Below, one piece after another: positions 8,952-18,520 of a stretch of DNA of 64,000 nucleotides (positions within the stretch are counted from its first letter, which is position 1; the number at the start of each line of letters is the position of its first letter). This stretch comes from Oligosphaera ethanolica (GTDB lineage: Bacteria; Verrucomicrobiota; Lentisphaeria; Oligosphaerales; Oligosphaeraceae). Where the stretch lies: positions 2,826,227 to 2,890,226 of the forward strand of contig NZ_JAUSVL010000001.1 in NCBI RefSeq assembly GCF_030814695.1, written 5' to 3'. The notes under the pieces are model-generated. The model saw only the letters and a list, made by a program, of their open reading frames with translations, was not told the origin of the DNA and searched no databases. A program made the translations under genes and the position numbers.

Positions 8952-10331
8952 TCAATTATTGAGGCTGTGGATAGGTGCGGGGATATGTCCACCGAAGCGG
9001 ATGAAGCGTGCGGATTTACCGGCATTGGGTACGTGCATGACGGTGCCGCCGCCGAAGAGGCCGCCGAATTCGACGCGGTCGCCGGCTTTTTTGCCGGGGA
9101 CGGGGATGAAGCGGACGGCGGTGGTTTTCTTGTTGATCATGCCGATGGCCATTTCGTCGGCGATCATGGCGGCGATAGTTTCTGGGGGGGTATCGCCGGG
9201 GATGGCGATCATATCGAGGCCGACGGAGCAGACGCAGGTCATGGCTTCGAGTTTTTCGAGGGTGAGTTCGCCATTGGCGGCGGCGGCGGAGAGTGCGGAG
9301 TCTTCGCAGACGGGAATGAAAGCGCCGCTCAGGCCGCCGACGGACTGCGAGGCGAAGGCGCCGCCTTTTTTGACGGCGTCGTTGAGCATGGCGATGCAGG
9401 CGGTGGAGCCGGGCGCGCCGATGGCGTCCATGCCGAGGATCTGGAGGATTTCGCCGATACTGTCGCCGACCTTCGGTGTTGGTGCCAGTGAGAGATCGAC
9501 GATGCCGAAGTTGATTTTGAGTGCCTTGGCGACTTCGCGGCCGATGAGTTCGCCGCAGCGGGTGACGCGGCAGCTAGTCTGCTTGATTTCTTCGGCGAGG
9601 TCATCGAGGCCGAGGTTTTCGGCGCCTTCGCGGGCGATGCGGCGTTCGAGGGCGCGGAGGACGACGCCGGGTCCGCTGACGCCGACGTTGATGACGGCTT
9701 CGGGTTCGCCGTGGCCGTGGTAGGCGCCGGCCATGAAGGGGTTATCTTCGGGTTGGTTGGCGAAGATGACGAGTTTGGCGCAGGCGAAGCCGTCCTGGTC
9801 GCGGCTTTTTTCGGCCATGTCTTTGAGGATATGGCCGAGTTGGCCGACGGCTTTCATGTTGATGCCGGCGCGGCTTGAGGCGACATTGATGGAGGAGCAG
9901 ACCTTGGCGGTGCTGATCATGGCTTCGGGGAGGGTTTCGAGCAGGGTTTGATCGGCGGCGCTGCAGCCTTTCTGGACTTGTGCGCTGTAGCCGCCGATGA
10001 AGTCGATGCCGACGGAACGGGCGCCCTGGTCGAGTGCTTTGGCGAGGGCGACGAAGCCGTCGGGGCCGTGGCCAGCGGCGACATCGGCGGCGGGGCTGAC
10101 GGCGATGCGTTTGTTGACGATGGGCACGCCGTATTTATTGACCATGGTTTCGCAGGTATCGACGAGCTGTCCGGCGTAGCGTTCGATTTTGTCAACGACG
10201 CGGCGGCACATGACATTGACTTCCTGGTGTCGGCAGTCCATCAGATTGATGCCCATGGTGATGGTGCGGACGTCGAGATTTTCCTTTTGGACCATATCGA
10301 CGGTGTTGATGATTTGATCGGAGCTAATCAT
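8952..10331 (-). CDS. PFL/UPF0210 (DUF711) family protein
   Basis: The 459-residue protein matches the UPF0210/PFL family over its full length (about 450 residues in other bacteria). Visible are IGINL-type N-terminal sequence, NKRIAVSP, a long glycine-rich core (GVSGPGVVLRALE) and the C-terminal FGGLFGGGTVMHV. The family is structurally related to glycyl-radical enzymes of the pyruvate formate-lyase fold but lacks a demonstrated activity in most organisms. An ACT-domain regulator often accompanies it; none is seen here. The ATG at 10331 overlaps the TGA of the HAD gene (ATGA), so the two are translationally coupled. The 3' end runs into GGTCTGATC repeats. Confidence 0.9.
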   Translation of the reverse strand: MISSDQIINTVDMVQKENLDVRTITMGINLMDCRHQEVNVMCRRVVDKIERYAGQLVDTCETMVNKYGVPIVNKRIAVSPAADVAAGHGPDGFVALAKALDQGARSVGIDFIGGYSAQVQKGCSAADQTLLETLPEAMISTAKVCSSINVASSRAGINMKAVGQLGHILKDMAEKSRDQDGFACAKLVIFANQPEDNPFMAGAYHGHGEPEAVINVGVSGPGVVLRALERRIAREGAENLGLDDLAEEIKQTSCRVTRCGELIGREVAKALKINFGIVDLSLAPTPKVGDSIGEILQILGMDAIGAPGSTACIAMLNDAVKKGGAFASQSVGGLSGAFIPVCEDSALSAAAANGELTLEKLEAMTCVCSVGLDMIAIPGDTPPETIAAMIADEMAIGMINKKTTAVRFIPVPGKKAGDRVEFGGLFGGGTVMHVPNAGKSARFIRFGGHIPAPIHSLNN

Positions 10332-11143
10332 GGTGTGTTTTCCTGGCACCAGCCGAGCTTTGCCGGCCAGAACTGGTCGGTGAGGTGGTTGATATGTTCA
10401 AGGATGAGGGTTGGTTTGACGTCGCCGAGGGTGGGCATGGGGCAGCCATTGAGGACAAGCATGGAGCGCATGCCGAAGTTTTGGGCGAAGCGCATGTCGG
10501 TGTTGACGCGGTCGCCGACCATGATGATTTCCTCGGGGCGGACTTGGAAGCGCTCGCTGATGAGGTCAACGAGCCAGTGGTGGGGTTTGCCGGCGATGGC
10601 TTGGATGATGGTGCCGGGGCGGGCGGCTTTGAAGTACTCGATGAGCATGCCGGCGTCGGGAAAGGGGCCTGGGCAGACCTGGTCGGGGTGGGACGCGTAG
10701 ATGGGCAGGCCGGCCAGGACCAGCTTGGTCGCTTCGGTGAGCTTGGCGAAGGTCAGCTCCTTGTCAAAGCCGATGAGCAGGGCCTTGGCTTGGTCGAAGC
10801 TGTGGACGAAGCCCTGGCTTTCCAGGTAAGCGCGGAATTTGCGGGTGCCGAGGATGTAGATTTCGGGGCCAACCTGGAGTTTTTTGAGCATGAGGCACGT
10901 TGCTTCGCAGCTAGTGACGACATTGCGGTGAGCGAGTTCGAGACCGAGTTTGCGTAGCTTGTGGTAGTAGGCGCCCGGGCCGATGGAGCTATTATTGGTG
11001 AGGAAGCCGTAGTCGAGGGACGAGTGGCGGATTTTGCTGATCAGCTCTTTGACGCCGGGGAAGAGCACGCCGTCAAGGTAGAGCGTGCCGTCGAGGTCGA
11101 AGAGGATGAGTTTGGCTTGGGGCGTGGTGGTGGTTGGAGTCAT
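10328..11143 (-). CDS. HAD-superfamily hydrolase, subfamily IIA (NagD-like)
   Basis: The 271-residue protein has the HAD signature LFDLDGTLYLDG (D16, D18), the threonine/asparagine motif FLTNNSS, and MVGDRVNTD near residue 218, with a NagD-type C2 cap between. NagD-like enzymes dephosphorylate nucleoside monophosphates and sugar phosphates; the in vivo substrate here is unknown. Its stop overlaps the start of the UPF0210 gene by 4 nt, so the pair is an operon. No clear ribosome-binding site precedes the ATG at 11143. GlgP ends 78 nt upstream of this start in the same direction and may share the transcript. Confidence 0.9.
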   Translation of the reverse strand: MTPTTTTPQAKLILFDLDGTLYLDGVLFPGVKELISKIRHSSLDYGFLTNNSSIGPGAYYHKLRKLGLELAHRNVVTSCEATCLMLKKLQVGPEIYILGTRKFRAYLESQGFVHSFDQAKALLIGFDKELTFAKLTEATKLVLAGLPIYASHPDQVCPGPFPDAGMLIEYFKAARPGTIIQAIAGKPHHWLVDLISERFQVRPEEIIMVGDRVNTDMRFAQNFGMRSMLVLNGCPMPTLGDVKPTLILEHINHLTDQFWPAKLGWCQENTP

Positions 11144-11220
11144 GGCGTAACAAGGGCGTGGCTGGTGTGGGTGTGCTCGGTTTTGCCGACTTTTCTCGGC
11201 TGTCGTCGCCGCGCGGGGGG

Positions 11221-13701
11221 TCAGGGCTTGTCATCGGGAATATCGAAGGGCTGGAGATTCCAGATGTTCTTCGCGTATTCGGCGATGGCGCGGTCGGAGG
11301 AAAATTTGCCAGCGCTGGCGACGTTGATGACGGCGCGGCGGTCCCATTCCCGGCGTTTGCGGTAGAGGGCATCGACCTTGTCCTGGGTGTTGGCATACTC
11401 GCGGAGGTCGGCCAGGTGCATGTAGTAGTCGCCCTGGTCGAGGAGATTGCGCAGCAAGGGATCGAAGATGCCTGGCGTGAGCATGCTGAAGACGTTTTTG
11501 CGGATATTTTCGAGCACGTGCTGGATTTCGAGGTCGTGGTTGTAGACATCCAGAGGCGAGTAGGTGCGGCGGAAGGTCGGCACGTCGTTGGCGCGGAGGC
11601 CGAAGATGAAGATATTGTCATCGCCGACTTCCTCGTGGATTTCGACGTTGGCACCGTCCATGGTGCCGATGGTGAGGGCGCCATTGAGCATGAGCTTCAT
11701 ATTGCCAGTGCCGGATGCCTCGGTGCCGGCGAGTGAAATCTGTTCGCTGAGGTTGGCGGCCGGGATGATGGCTTCGGCCAGGGACACGCGGTAATCGGGC
11801 AGGAAGGCCACGGTGAGCTTTTTGCGGATGCTCGGGTGGTTGTTGATGAGCTCGCTGACGCCGTGGATGAGGCGGATGACCAGTTTGGCCGTGGCGTAGC
11901 CCGGGGCGGATTTGCCGGAGAAAATGAAGGTGCGCGGATGAATGTCCATGCCGGGGTTTTCGACCAGGCGGTTGTAGAGCATGATGATGTACAGGGTCAG
12001 CAGCAGCTGGCGTTTGTACTCGTGCATGCGCTTGACCTGCACGTCGAAGATGGACTCGGGGTCGACGACCAGATTGAGGGTGTCTTTGATGACCTTGGCC
12101 AGCGCGACCTTGTTCTGTTGCTTGACGGCGTAGAATTCGTCGAGGAAGCCATTGTCGTCAGCCAGGGGTTTGAGTTTTTTCAGTTCGGCCAGATTGCTGA
12201 TCCATGCGTTGCCGATATTTTTGCTGATGAGCGCGGCCAGGCCGGGGTTGGCCTTGAGCAGCCAGCGTCGCGGGGTGATGCCGTTGGTGACGTTGGTGAA
12301 TTTGTCTGGCCAGAGTTCGGCAAAGTCGCGGAAGATGTCATTTTTGAGGATTTCGGAGTGTATTTTGGCGACGCCGTTGACCTTTTTGGCGCCGATGAGG
12401 GCGAGGTTGGCCATGCAGACCTTTTGGACGTTGCCTTCTTCGATGATGCTCATGCGGCGAAGGCGGTTGATGTCGCCGGGGTAGTGTGAGCTGACGAAGC
12501 GGAGGAAGCGGCTGTTGATTTCGAAGATGATCTGCATGTGTCGGGGCAGCATGCGGGCGAAGAGGGGCAGTCCCCAGCGCTCAAGTGCTTCGGGGAGGAC
12601 AGTGTGGTTGGTGTAGCCGACGCATTCGCAGACGATGTGCCAGGCGTCGTCCCAGGGCATGTCCTCTTCGTCGAGGAGGATGCGCATGAGTTCGGGGATG
12701 ACGAGGGTGGGGTGGGTGTCATTGAGCTGGATGAAGACTTTTTCGGGCAGGCGGCGCCAGTCGTCGTTGTTGGCGCGGAAATTGCGGATGATATCGCGGA
12801 GGGTGCAGGCGACGAAGAAATACTGCTGGCGCAGGCGCAGCTCCTTGCCCTGGTCGTTGTCGTCGTTGGGGTAGAGGACTTTGGTGAGGTTTTCGGCAAT
12901 CACCTTGGTTTCGACGGCTTCGATGTAGGAGCCGCGGTTGAAGTCCTCGAAGTCGAATTCATTGTCAGCCTGGGCGGACCAGAGGCGGACGGTATTGACA
13001 TTTTTGCCGCCGTAGGCGACGACGGGCAGGTCGAAGGGCACGCCAATGACGCGTTCGCTGGGGGACCAGCGCCAGACCTTGCGGCCGTGGATGTCGACGA
13101 TGACGGCCTGGCCGCCGAACTGGACATGGACGCTGAGTTTGGGGCGCTTGATTTCCCAGGAGTAGCCGTTGCGGCGCCAGTTGTCGGGCTCTTCGACTTG
13201 GGCGCCATTGACAATTTTTTGTTTGAAGATGCCGTAGTCGTAGCGGAGGCCGTAGCCCATGCAGGGCAGTTTCATGGTGGCCATGGAATCCATGAAGCAG
13301 GCGGCGAGGCGTCCGAGGCCGCCGTTGCCGAGACCGGCGTCGGTTTCGACGTCGCGGATTTTTTCCCAGCTGATTTCCTTGTCGCTGAGGACCTTTTTGG
13401 CTTCTTTTTCGAGCTGGAGGTTTTGGACGTAGGTGGTGAGGAGCCTGCCGATGAGGAATTCGAGTGACAGGTAGTAGACCTGTCTGACGTTGGCGTGTCG
13501 GTATGCGTCCTGGGTATTGATCCAGCGTTCGACGAGGCGGTCTCTGATGGCGAAGGAGAAGGCGAGGTATCTTTCCAAGTCGGTCAGTTCGTCAGGGCTG
13601 GCAGCGAGGGTATATCTGAGGTGCCATTCGAAGTCGTCGCGGAGGCCATCGGCATCCATGCGGATGCGGGGTTGGCCGGCGCTAACTTTTTTATCGGTCA
13701 T
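11221..13701 (-). CDS. glgP: Glycogen/alpha-glucan phosphorylase
   Basis: The 826-residue protein is a full-length GT35 phosphorylase. The pyridoxal-phosphate lysine is K669 in EASGTGNMKLMLNG, followed by GTMDGANVEI. Other conserved segments are GLGNGGLGRLAACF, GYGLRYDYGIF, VFIQLNDTHPTL, TNGITPRRW and VKRMHEYKRQLL. It releases glucose 1-phosphate from glycogen or maltodextrins in the cytoplasm. GGAG lies about 10 nt before the ATG at 13701. No other glycogen gene is adjacent; the leftward neighbours are the HAD and UPF0210 genes. The substrate range (glycogen versus maltodextrin) is not evident from sequence. Confidence 0.97.
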   Translation of the reverse strand: MTDKKVSAGQPRIRMDADGLRDDFEWHLRYTLAASPDELTDLERYLAFSFAIRDRLVERWINTQDAYRHANVRQVYYLSLEFLIGRLLTTYVQNLQLEKEAKKVLSDKEISWEKIRDVETDAGLGNGGLGRLAACFMDSMATMKLPCMGYGLRYDYGIFKQKIVNGAQVEEPDNWRRNGYSWEIKRPKLSVHVQFGGQAVIVDIHGRKVWRWSPSERVIGVPFDLPVVAYGGKNVNTVRLWSAQADNEFDFEDFNRGSYIEAVETKVIAENLTKVLYPNDDNDQGKELRLRQQYFFVACTLRDIIRNFRANNDDWRRLPEKVFIQLNDTHPTLVIPELMRILLDEEDMPWDDAWHIVCECVGYTNHTVLPEALERWGLPLFARMLPRHMQIIFEINSRFLRFVSSHYPGDINRLRRMSIIEEGNVQKVCMANLALIGAKKVNGVAKIHSEILKNDIFRDFAELWPDKFTNVTNGITPRRWLLKANPGLAALISKNIGNAWISNLAELKKLKPLADDNGFLDEFYAVKQQNKVALAKVIKDTLNLVVDPESIFDVQVKRMHEYKRQLLLTLYIIMLYNRLVENPGMDIHPRTFIFSGKSAPGYATAKLVIRLIHGVSELINNHPSIRKKLTVAFLPDYRVSLAEAIIPAANLSEQISLAGTEASGTGNMKLMLNGALTIGTMDGANVEIHEEVGDDNIFIFGLRANDVPTFRRTYSPLDVYNHDLEIQHVLENIRKNVFSMLTPGIFDPLLRNLLDQGDYYMHLADLREYANTQDKVDALYRKRREWDRRAVINVASAGKFSSDRAIAEYAKNIWNLQPFDIPDDKP

Positions 13702-14202
13702 AGCTTATTTTCTCCATTTGGGTAATTGTCATAATATGCTTCCTAAGTGCCGCATATACAAGGAGGAAAGCCGATTGCGGTCAGCAAACCGGTAATCGGT
13801 CACTCATTGATATTGGCTGCACGACATGCCTCTGTCTGGCGCGGTGGGACGCGCCTCGCCTCGCCAATGTGGCGCCCTCGCGGCGACGCCCCGGGACGAT
13901 GCTCGCACCACGGCCGGAACATGGACGCGGGAGGGGACAGGTCGGAAACGTCAGCGTGGGGCTGTTCGGGTGTCGTGCGAGGAGCTAACCTATCGTGATG
14001 GTGCGGGCGGGACGCCCGCACCACGGCTGGGAGACGGGTCGGGTACGGTCGGCGTGGATGACGAGGACGGTATAATGAGCCGTCTTGTCGGAGTGGGCGA
14101 GACGCCCACTCCACGGCTGGGAGACGAGCCGGGTACGGTCGGCGTGGATGACGAGGACGGCGAGACGACAGTCGGGGCATGTTTTTGCCAGCGCCGTCCG
14201 CA
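13702..14202. repeat. Intergenic region with 254-bp-family repeat fragments
   Basis: This 500-bp gap between glgP and ruvC contains no gene I can support. From about 13990 it holds fragments of the dispersed 254-bp family. Two direct copies of GGGTACGGTCGGCGTGGATG start near 14041 and 14132, and the hairpin GGAGTGGGCG-AGA-CGCCCACTCC is at 14095-14117. A GC-rich palindromic segment (GGCGCCCTCGCGGCGACGCC) lies near 13870. The glgP promoter should be within the AT-richer first 100 bp. Confidence 0.7.
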
Positions 14203-14877
14203 TCAGATGGTGTTAGGCATGCTGAGGCCCTGAGCGACGGTGAGGTCCTGGGCGTGGCAGAGGGCGAGGGCCAGGGCATCGGTGGAGTCTAGCGCGATTT
14301 GCTCGGTGCTGATGCTGAGGAATTGGGCGACGAGCAGCGCCACCTGCTGTTTGCTGGCGTTGCCAAAGCCGCAGATGGACTGTTTCACGCGGCGGGGCGC
14401 ATATTCGAAGATGGGCAGCTCATGTTCGGCAAGGACGGCGATGACGGCGCCGCGGGCGGAACCGAGGACCATGGCGGTGCGGACGTTTTTGCAGTAGAAG
14501 GCGCCTTCGATGACGGCGACCTGTGGGTGATAGAGTGCGACGAGTTCGCGGATGCCGCCGGCGAGGCGGCGCAGACATTGGCTGACGGGGTCCTTGGCCT
14601 GGTTGCGGATGACGCCGCAATCGACGGCGCTGAGTTTGTTGCCATGGACGTCGACCAGGCCCCAACCGGTGCAACGCAGGGCGGTATCGACGCCAAGGAC
14701 GCGTTGCTGGGGGGCGGCGTTGGCTAGGGTTGGGCGTGCGGCGAGCTTTTCGGCGCCGGTGGCCGTTGGGCTCTTGGCCATGGCGAGCCATTTTTCCAGT
14801 TGGGCCTGATTGCGAATGCGCATGACACCTGTTTCTGCCGGGGGCGGGACGATGAAAGGCTGGGAAAGACGGTGCAT
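14203..14877 (-). CDS. ruvC: Crossover junction endodeoxyribonuclease RuvC
   Basis: The 224-residue protein has an RNase H-fold RuvC domain from about residue 58. Likely catalytic acids are D64 (RVLGVDTALRCTGWG), E124 (AVIEGAFYCKN), D197 and D200 (DSTDALALALCH). The usual DPG after the first strand is DTA here. RuvC resolves Holliday junctions with RuvAB, whose genes are not in this window. An N-terminal extension of about 55 residues is unusual; an in-frame ATG at 14823 would shorten it by 18. The ATG at 14877 sits one base after the TAG of the MFS transporter gene, which implies translational coupling, although no Shine-Dalgarno sequence is obvious. Confidence 0.9.
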   Translation of the reverse strand: MHRLSQPFIVPPPAETGVMRIRNQAQLEKWLAMAKSPTATGAEKLAARPTLANAAPQQRVLGVDTALRCTGWGLVDVHGNKLSAVDCGVIRNQAKDPVSQCLRRLAGGIRELVALYHPQVAVIEGAFYCKNVRTAMVLGSARGAVIAVLAEHELPIFEYAPRRVKQSICGFGNASKQQVALLVAQFLSISTEQIALDSTDALALALCHAQDLTVAQGLSMPNTI

Positions 14878-14878
14878 A

Positions 14879-16249
14879 CTATAGCGTCATCGCGGGCACC
14901 TGCGCCCGTTTGGCGGTGTCATGGCGATGGCGGTACATCCAGGTCAGGCAGAGGCAGGAGCAGATGGGGAAGATGGTGCAGCCGAGGATGGCGGCGCGGA
15001 GACCGAGTTGTTCGAGGCTGAGGCCTAGTTGGGTGGCCAGGTTGGCCATGGCTTGGTGTTGAGGGAGCAGGTCGGTAATGAGGCTGGCGAAGTAGGGGCC
15101 GATGGACGCGCCGCTGTCGCCGCCGGCGGCGAGGATGGCGAACATGGCGGTGCCGGCCATGGGGAAGCGCGCCGCGCTGAGGGACAGGGTTCCCGGCCAA
15201 AGCATGCTCACGGCGAGGCCGCAGAGAGCGCAGAGCACGAAGGACAGCAGGGGGATGGTGGACAGGGCCACGCCGATGTAGCAGATGATCGCCAGAATGC
15301 TGCCGGCAATCATGACCAGATTGACATTGAAGCGCGCGCCATAGTTGCCGTAGATGGCGCGGCCGGTGCCCATCATGCCGGCGAAGGCGCAGACGCCGGC
15401 GATGTCGCCGGTGACTTTCGGCAGCGCCATGGCTTTTTCGAGGAAGGCTGATATCCACTGGGCGATGATCAATTCGGTGGCGCCGCCGACGAGGATGGCT
15501 ATCATGGCCACGCGGAAGAAGGGCGTGCGCACGATGTGGGCGATGCCTTGTTTCTGGTCTTCGGGCACGACGGGCACCATTGGCGCGCGGTAGAAGAGGA
15601 CGGCGTCAATGGCGGGGAGGACGAGCCATGCGGCGACGATCCACTGCCAGCGTTCGGCGCCGAGGGCGAAGAGCAGGAGCGTGGTGACGAGGACGACGCT
15701 TAGTTGTCCCCAGCAGTAGAAGGAATGCAGGAGGCTCATGGCGGCGGCTTTTTCGTCGGTGGGCACGGCGTTGACGATGGGGCTCAGCAGCACTTCGAGC
15801 ATGCCGCTGGCGCCGGAGAAGATGATGGTGCCGACGATGAAGCCTGGGTAGGGATTCAGGGGCAGGAAGACCGGTGCGAGCGCGAAGATGACGAAGCCGA
15901 GGATGGTCAGGAAAGGCGTGGCCATGATGAAGGGCCGGTAGCCGTAGCGGTCGACCGGGTGGCTGAGGATGAGGTCCATGGCCAGCTGGGTGAGAAAATT
16001 GATCAGCACCAGCAGGCCGAGCTGCTGATAGCTGAAGCCGTACATTTCCCGCAGCGGGATGAAGAGAATGGGGGTGAGATTGACCACGAGGGCTTGCACC
16101 ACGAAACCCAGATAACAGGCGCGGATGGTGAGGCGGTAGCTGGGTTCGGGCGGTGGCGTGCCGGCGGCGTGCTCGGAGTGTGTGGCTGGGCCGGTGATGG
16201 CTGCAGATTGATCTGCGGGGTGGTTGCGGTGGGCGTCACTGCGGGGCAT
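14879..16249 (-). CDS. Major facilitator superfamily transporter
   Basis: The 456-residue protein has a hydrophilic N-terminus of about 35 residues and then roughly 12 predicted membrane helices, with an MFS-like cytoplasmic loop after helix 2 (LILSHPVDRYGYRP). It is probably an inner-membrane carrier of a sugar or other small organic solute; no specificity motif is recognised. The ATG at 16249 has AAGGA five nt upstream; the longer open frame beyond it is out-of-frame overlap of the region upstream. The stop touches the ruvC start. The preceding gene (DUF481) ends 118 bp away with a hairpin in between, so this gene probably has its own promoter. Confidence 0.88.
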   Translation of the reverse strand: MPRSDAHRNHPADQSAAITGPATHSEHAAGTPPPEPSYRLTIRACYLGFVVQALVVNLTPILFIPLREMYGFSYQQLGLLVLINFLTQLAMDLILSHPVDRYGYRPFIMATPFLTILGFVIFALAPVFLPLNPYPGFIVGTIIFSGASGMLEVLLSPIVNAVPTDEKAAAMSLLHSFYCWGQLSVVLVTTLLLFALGAERWQWIVAAWLVLPAIDAVLFYRAPMVPVVPEDQKQGIAHIVRTPFFRVAMIAILVGGATELIIAQWISAFLEKAMALPKVTGDIAGVCAFAGMMGTGRAIYGNYGARFNVNLVMIAGSILAIICYIGVALSTIPLLSFVLCALCGLAVSMLWPGTLSLSAARFPMAGTAMFAILAAGGDSGASIGPYFASLITDLLPQHQAMANLATQLGLSLEQLGLRAAILGCTIFPICSCLCLTWMYRHRHDTAKRAQVPAMTL

Positions 16250-16303
16250 GGCGGTCCTTACATCAGCACTGGTGAAAAGCAATGGCGGCAGGTGGGAAAG
16301 ACT

Positions 16304-16339
16304 GCGCCCGGCAAGGCGGGTTGTGGCCGTGCCGGGCGC
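16304..16339 (-). terminator. Hairpin after the DUF481 gene
   Basis: GCGCCCGGCA at 16304-16313 pairs perfectly with TGCCGGGCGC at 16330-16339 around a 16-nt loop. On the minus strand it follows the DUF481 stop by 28 nt and is followed by a weak T-rich run (GTCTTTCCC). It is probably a terminator. Confidence 0.6.
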
Positions 16340-16367
16340 GGGATGGCTTGTCGTGTACGAAGCCTGC

Positions 16368-17408
16368 TTACTTCCAGGTGTAGACGAGCTGGCCGAAGTA
16401 GGTGGTGTCAAGGCGATCGACGTTGGCGCCGACTTGGTTGTTGTAGTCGTTGCTGATGCCAAGACGGATGAACCAGTTCTTGGTGTTGCCGATGGGAATG
16501 CTGACGGCGCTTTCGTGGAAGATACGGTAGTTGTCAATGTTGTCGAAGGCGGGGGTGTAGGTCAGGTCGGTGACCAGGAGGCCCCAGTCCTGCAGTTTGA
16601 TCTCGTGATGGTAGCCGAAGTCCATGCCGAGGCTGCTGTCGTCGTCTTGAAGATCGGCGTAGGTCTTGTACTGATAGCTGAGACCGGCACGGAGGCGGAT
16701 CTTGAGTTCGTCCTTGTCGACCATGTAGTAGCCGTAACCGCCGACGCCGGTGAAGTAGAAGTCGAGGTTGTTGATCTCGTCGTGTTCGAGTTCAGTACGG
16801 GTATACCAGGAGTGTTTGCTGGCCTTGATGCGGCGTTCATAGTCGGCGCCGGCGATGATTTCCTGCTCGTTTTTGATGCCGTTTTCGCGGGCATAGCGGG
16901 CCTTGAGGTACAGCAGCAGCTTATCTTCGGGGCCGGTGAGGGTGCCTTTGGCGTGACCGCCGACGCCGAATTTTTCAGTATTGCCCGTTTTGCCGGCGAT
17001 ATTCAGGCCGGCTTCGTAGGCCCAGACGCGGCCGGGGGGCGGCGGGGGAATGGTCGGGTCGGCGGCGCCGACGGGCCAAATGGCGACGACGTCGGACATG
17101 GGCAGCTGGATCTGGCCGAGGCTGCTGGTGATGCTGGCTTTGCCATCGCTGGTCGGGACGATGACGGCGGAGACCTTGTTGCCATCGGCGGTATTGACCA
17201 TCACGGGCTGGTCGCTGGTCATGCTGGCGACGTGTGCGCGGTCAATGCTGAGCTCGCCGGCAAATTCCGTCGTGATCTTCACTTTGCCGTCAAAGACCTG
17301 CAGATTGTTGCCCTTGATGACGCTGCCGTTGTTCAGCACGATTTGGTCGGCCCAGGCGCTATGCATGGCCAACGCCAGAATAACCAGTCCAGCGACAATT
17401 TTCTTCAT
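16368..17408 (-). CDS. DUF481 family outer-membrane protein
   Basis: The 346-residue protein has a signal peptide (IVAGLVILALAMHSAWA, cleavage before D21). An N-terminal small beta domain (residues 22-110: LNNGSVIKGN..., LSIDRAHVASM) is followed by a proline run. The C-terminal DUF481 beta-barrel (residues about 125-346) has alternating aromatic strands and ends in the typical outer-membrane signature YTWK. DUF481 proteins are salt-induced or unknown outer-membrane barrels. The gene is monocistronic, with a good promoter upstream (see 17474-17501). It implies a double-membrane envelope. Confidence 0.92.
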   Translation of the reverse strand: MKKIVAGLVILALAMHSAWADQIVLNNGSVIKGNNLQVFDGKVKITTEFAGELSIDRAHVASMTSDQPVMVNTADGNKVSAVIVPTSDGKASITSSLGQIQLPMSDVVAIWPVGAADPTIPPPPPGRVWAYEAGLNIAGKTGNTEKFGVGGHAKGTLTGPEDKLLLYLKARYARENGIKNEQEIIAGADYERRIKASKHSWYTRTELEHDEINNLDFYFTGVGGYGYYMVDKDELKIRLRAGLSYQYKTYADLQDDDSSLGMDFGYHHEIKLQDWGLLVTDLTYTPAFDNIDNYRIFHESAVSIPIGNTKNWFIRLGISNDYNNQVGANVDRLDTTYFGQLVYTWK

Positions 17409-17473
17409 TTCTACTCCTGTTTTATGTTCCTTGGTGGACGGCCGAAACCCTTTCCCTAATTTGGGGATCGGGA

Positions 17474-17501
17474 ACTATATAGTAAGAAGCAGCATTTGCA
17501 A
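17474..17501 (-). promoter_or_regulatory. Sigma70-type promoter of the DUF481 gene
   Basis: Read on the minus strand, TTGCAA (17496-17501) and TATAGT (17474-17479) are separated by 16 bp. They lie about 66 bp upstream of the ATG at 17408. Four or five of six positions match the consensus in each box, in an AT-rich patch that stands out from the GC-rich surroundings. Confidence 0.5.
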
Positions 17502-17641
17502 CGGCTATTTACTTGTAGCGTTCTTGCTGAAGGGCGTGGCGGGTTTTATGTTAAGCGTGTTTTCACGCATGGTATTATGACCGGAACAACAAGAGACCCG
17601 CCGTCGCTTTACGGGCGGCGGCGCCAAGCAGGAGAAAGACG

Positions 17642-18520
17642 ATGTACTATACTGGATTTGCAGACGAGGCGGCCAAGGATGTGGCGGGACAGATACGGGC
17701 GACCAAGGCGCTGGGCTGGAGCAACATTGAGTCCCGCGCCATTGACGGGGTGAACATCCACAATTTGCCGGACGAGCGCTTTGCGCAGGTTGCTGACGAG
17801 CTAGACGCTGCGGGCGTGAAAGTGAATTGTTTTGGTTCGACGATTGCCAACTGGGGCAAGAAGATCACGGATCCTTTCGACTCTTCGTTGGAAGAGACGG
17901 CGCGGGCCATTCCGCGGATGCAGCGCCTGGGCACCAAGTTGATCCGCATCATGAGCTTCGCGCGATTGGACGATCGCGAGCCGGACGACCAGATGGAGCA
18001 AGAGCGTTTTCGGCGTCTGCGTGAGCTCACCAAAATGTTCCTAGACAACGGCATCCAGCCGGTGCACGAGAACTGCATGAACTACGGCGGCATGGGCTGG
18101 CCCTTTACGCTGAAGATGCTGGAGAATGTACCCGGCCTGAAACTGGTTTACGACACGGGCAATCCTATCAGCACGGACGACAAATCCAAGCCGAAACCCT
18201 ACCCGAAGGAATCCAGCTGGGAATTCTATTCGCACGTCAAGGAACACATCGTCTATATCCACATCAAGGACGGCCATTTCGACACCGCCAAGAACGACCT
18301 GGTCTGCACCTGGCCGGGCGAGGGCAATGGCGATGTGCGGCGGATTCTGGCGGACCTGCTGGCCAGCGGCTATGACGGCGGTATCTCCATTGAGCCGCAC
18401 ATGCAGGTGGTTTTCCACGATGCGTCCATCAAGGCCGATCCGCAGGCGATGTTCGACAACTACGTCGAGTACGGTCGGCGCCTGATGAAGCTGGTCGAGG
18501 AATGCCGCGCGGGCCGCTGA
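17642..18520 (+). CDS. Sugar phosphate isomerase/epimerase-like TIM-barrel protein
   Basis: The 292-residue protein belongs to the xylose isomerase-like TIM-barrel family (AP endonuclease family 2). Probable metal ligands are E in PVHENCMNYGG, D in LVYDTGNP, H in YIHIKDGH and E in GGISIEPH, matching the usual Glu-Asp-His-Glu set. Members act on inositols, ketoses or other sugars; the substrate is unknown. AGGAGAAAGACG precedes the ATG at 17642. It is single and divergent from the DUF481 gene. Confidence 0.88.
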   Translation: MYYTGFADEAAKDVAGQIRATKALGWSNIESRAIDGVNIHNLPDERFAQVADELDAAGVKVNCFGSTIANWGKKITDPFDSSLEETARAIPRMQRLGTKLIRIMSFARLDDREPDDQMEQERFRRLRELTKMFLDNGIQPVHENCMNYGGMGWPFTLKMLENVPGLKLVYDTGNPISTDDKSKPKPYPKESSWEFYSHVKEHIVYIHIKDGHFDTAKNDLVCTWPGEGNGDVRRILADLLASGYDGGISIEPHMQVVFHDASIKADPQAMFDNYVEYGRRLMKLVEECRAGR

